Shown: positions 6,650-7,253 of the stretch, one piece after another
Layout of the letters: every line of letters starts with the position of its first letter
How positions within the stretch are numbered: position 1 is the stretch's first letter
NCBI GenBank assembly: GCA_030831885.1
Contig: JAURKF010000055.1
Span: forward strand, 1 to 7,253
Direction: 5' to 3'
Length of the DNA stretch: 7,253 nt
From: Flavobacteriales bacterium
GTDB taxonomy: Bacteria; Bacteroidota; Bacteroidia; Flavobacteriales; UA16
The notes under the pieces: model-generated
The model's database searches: none
What the model saw: only the letters and a program-made list of their open reading frames with translations
Told to the model about the DNA's origin: nothing
Made by a program: the position numbers and the translations under genes

Positions 6650-7253
6650 ATGAAATCTGTTTTTTGGTTCGTAATGCTCTTGCCATGCTGCTGCGCTCCA
6701 GTGTGCGCTCAGAATTTTCCCTACGAATTCTCTGTCTTGAGCGATCCTTACTACGATCTTTCTGAGCCTATATCAATCAGCAATTCAGATGTGTGGGACG
6801 ATCCTTTCTACATTACATCAACGGGGTTTCAGTTTACAGTTTTTGAAACGGTTACCAATACATTGGGAATCATTTCACCAGGCAGCCAAGTGGTCAATCT
6901 CAACGAGGCTGCTCCTGATACGGTAGAGCTTTTGGCACCTTATTTCGCCGATATAATGACCGCAAACGACACTGCTGCGGTTAGCCCAATTTCGTATCAG
7001 CTCGAGGGACCTCCCGGCAATCAGATTTTCAAGTTGGAATGGAAGAACGTAGGATTTTATGGCGAACAGCAAGCTAGTTTCACCTTCAATAACACCACCA
7101 ATTTCCAATTGTGGCTTTATCAGAATTCGGGTGTAATTGAATTTCGGTATGGGCCGAATTCAATCAAGTCGGGCGGACTGCTTCATTATTTCGGCACCGG
7201 TCCGCTGGTATTATTGGGCAATAATGTGGCATTTGATGGGAGCGGTTGGGCAG
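6650..7253 (+). CDS. Exported protein, probable T9SS-type cargo, 3' truncated by window edge
   Basis: An open frame runs from ATG 6650 to the last base with no stop: 201 complete codons plus one base. Residues 1-20 (MKSVFWFVMLLPCCCAPVCA) look like a Sec signal peptide cleaved before Q21. The cluster C13-C15 does not form a standard lipobox (LLPC), so signal peptidase I cleavage is preferred. The mature part is beta-rich and aromatic, with WDDPFYI (49-55), SPISYQLEGPPGNQIFKLEWKN (112-133), NFQLWLYQNSGVIEFRYGPN (151-170) and a Gly-rich end. These resemble conserved blocks in Bacteroidota secreted proteins that usually end in a T9SS sorting domain; that end would lie beyond the window. The shared blocks are recognised from memory and not tested by alignment. 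No enzymatic motif is visible. Confidence 0.8.
   Translation, partial: MKSVFWFVMLLPCCCAPVCAQNFPYEFSVLSDPYYDLSEPISISNSDVWDDPFYITSTGFQFTVFETVTNTLGIISPGSQVVNLNEAAPDTVELLAPYFADIMTANDTAAVSPISYQLEGPPGNQIFKLEWKNVGFYGEQQASFTFNNTTNFQLWLYQNSGVIEFRYGPNSIKSGGLLHYFGTGPLVLLGNNVAFDGSGWA

Noticed and set aside
6875..7108. Open frame of 77 codons on the minus strand near the right edge
   Set aside because: It is antisense to the exported-protein frame starting at 6650, whose signal peptide and conserved blocks are convincing.

Overview
The window reads as chromosomal DNA from a member of the Bacteroidota, most likely a Flavobacteriales-type lineage. This rests on two proteins with C-terminal type IX secretion (T9SS) sorting domains, a third probable T9SS-type secreted protein, gene starts without Shine-Dalgarno sequences, and upstream motifs that fit the Bacteroidota promoter (TTTG, then TAnnTTTG). 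No mobile element, rRNA, tRNA or CRISPR array was seen.

Layout. (1) Positions 1-741 (+) hold the 3' part of pyrB, the catalytic subunit of aspartate carbamoyltransferase, cut by the left edge. A small hairpin sits over its stop codon. (2) Positions 838-1944 (+) hold a ferritin-like/VIT1-CCC1 fusion of the MbfA type, a probable iron/manganese membrane transporter, with its own candidate promoter. (3) Positions 2049-4721 (+) hold an 890-residue cell-surface or secreted protein with a choice-of-anchor L domain, several Ig-like modules, a Cys-containing GC-D-ACNYD-DNGSC motif and a T9SS type A sorting domain. (4) Positions 4722-4849 are a convergent junction with a bidirectional terminator, followed by an unusual octanucleotide repeat with partly inverted copies. 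(5) Positions 4850-5773 (-) hold a second T9SS-sorted protein with a concanavalin A/laminin-G-like domain. (6) Positions 5942-6541 (+) hold a SOUL heme-binding family protein with an N-terminal export signal or anchor. (7) Positions 6650-7253 (+) hold the 5' part of another exported protein, cut by the right edge.

The genes do not form one obvious operon. pyrB is housekeeping, and the MbfA-like and SOUL genes look like stand-alone metal and heme genes. The rest is envelope or secreted cargo for the T9SS. I see no clearly new multi-gene system. The items most worth a second look are the octamer repeat/hairpin at the convergent junction, the ferritin-VIT fusion, and the -7 box set almost on top of the start codon of the 890-residue protein. 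No gene-free stretch exceeds about 170 bases.
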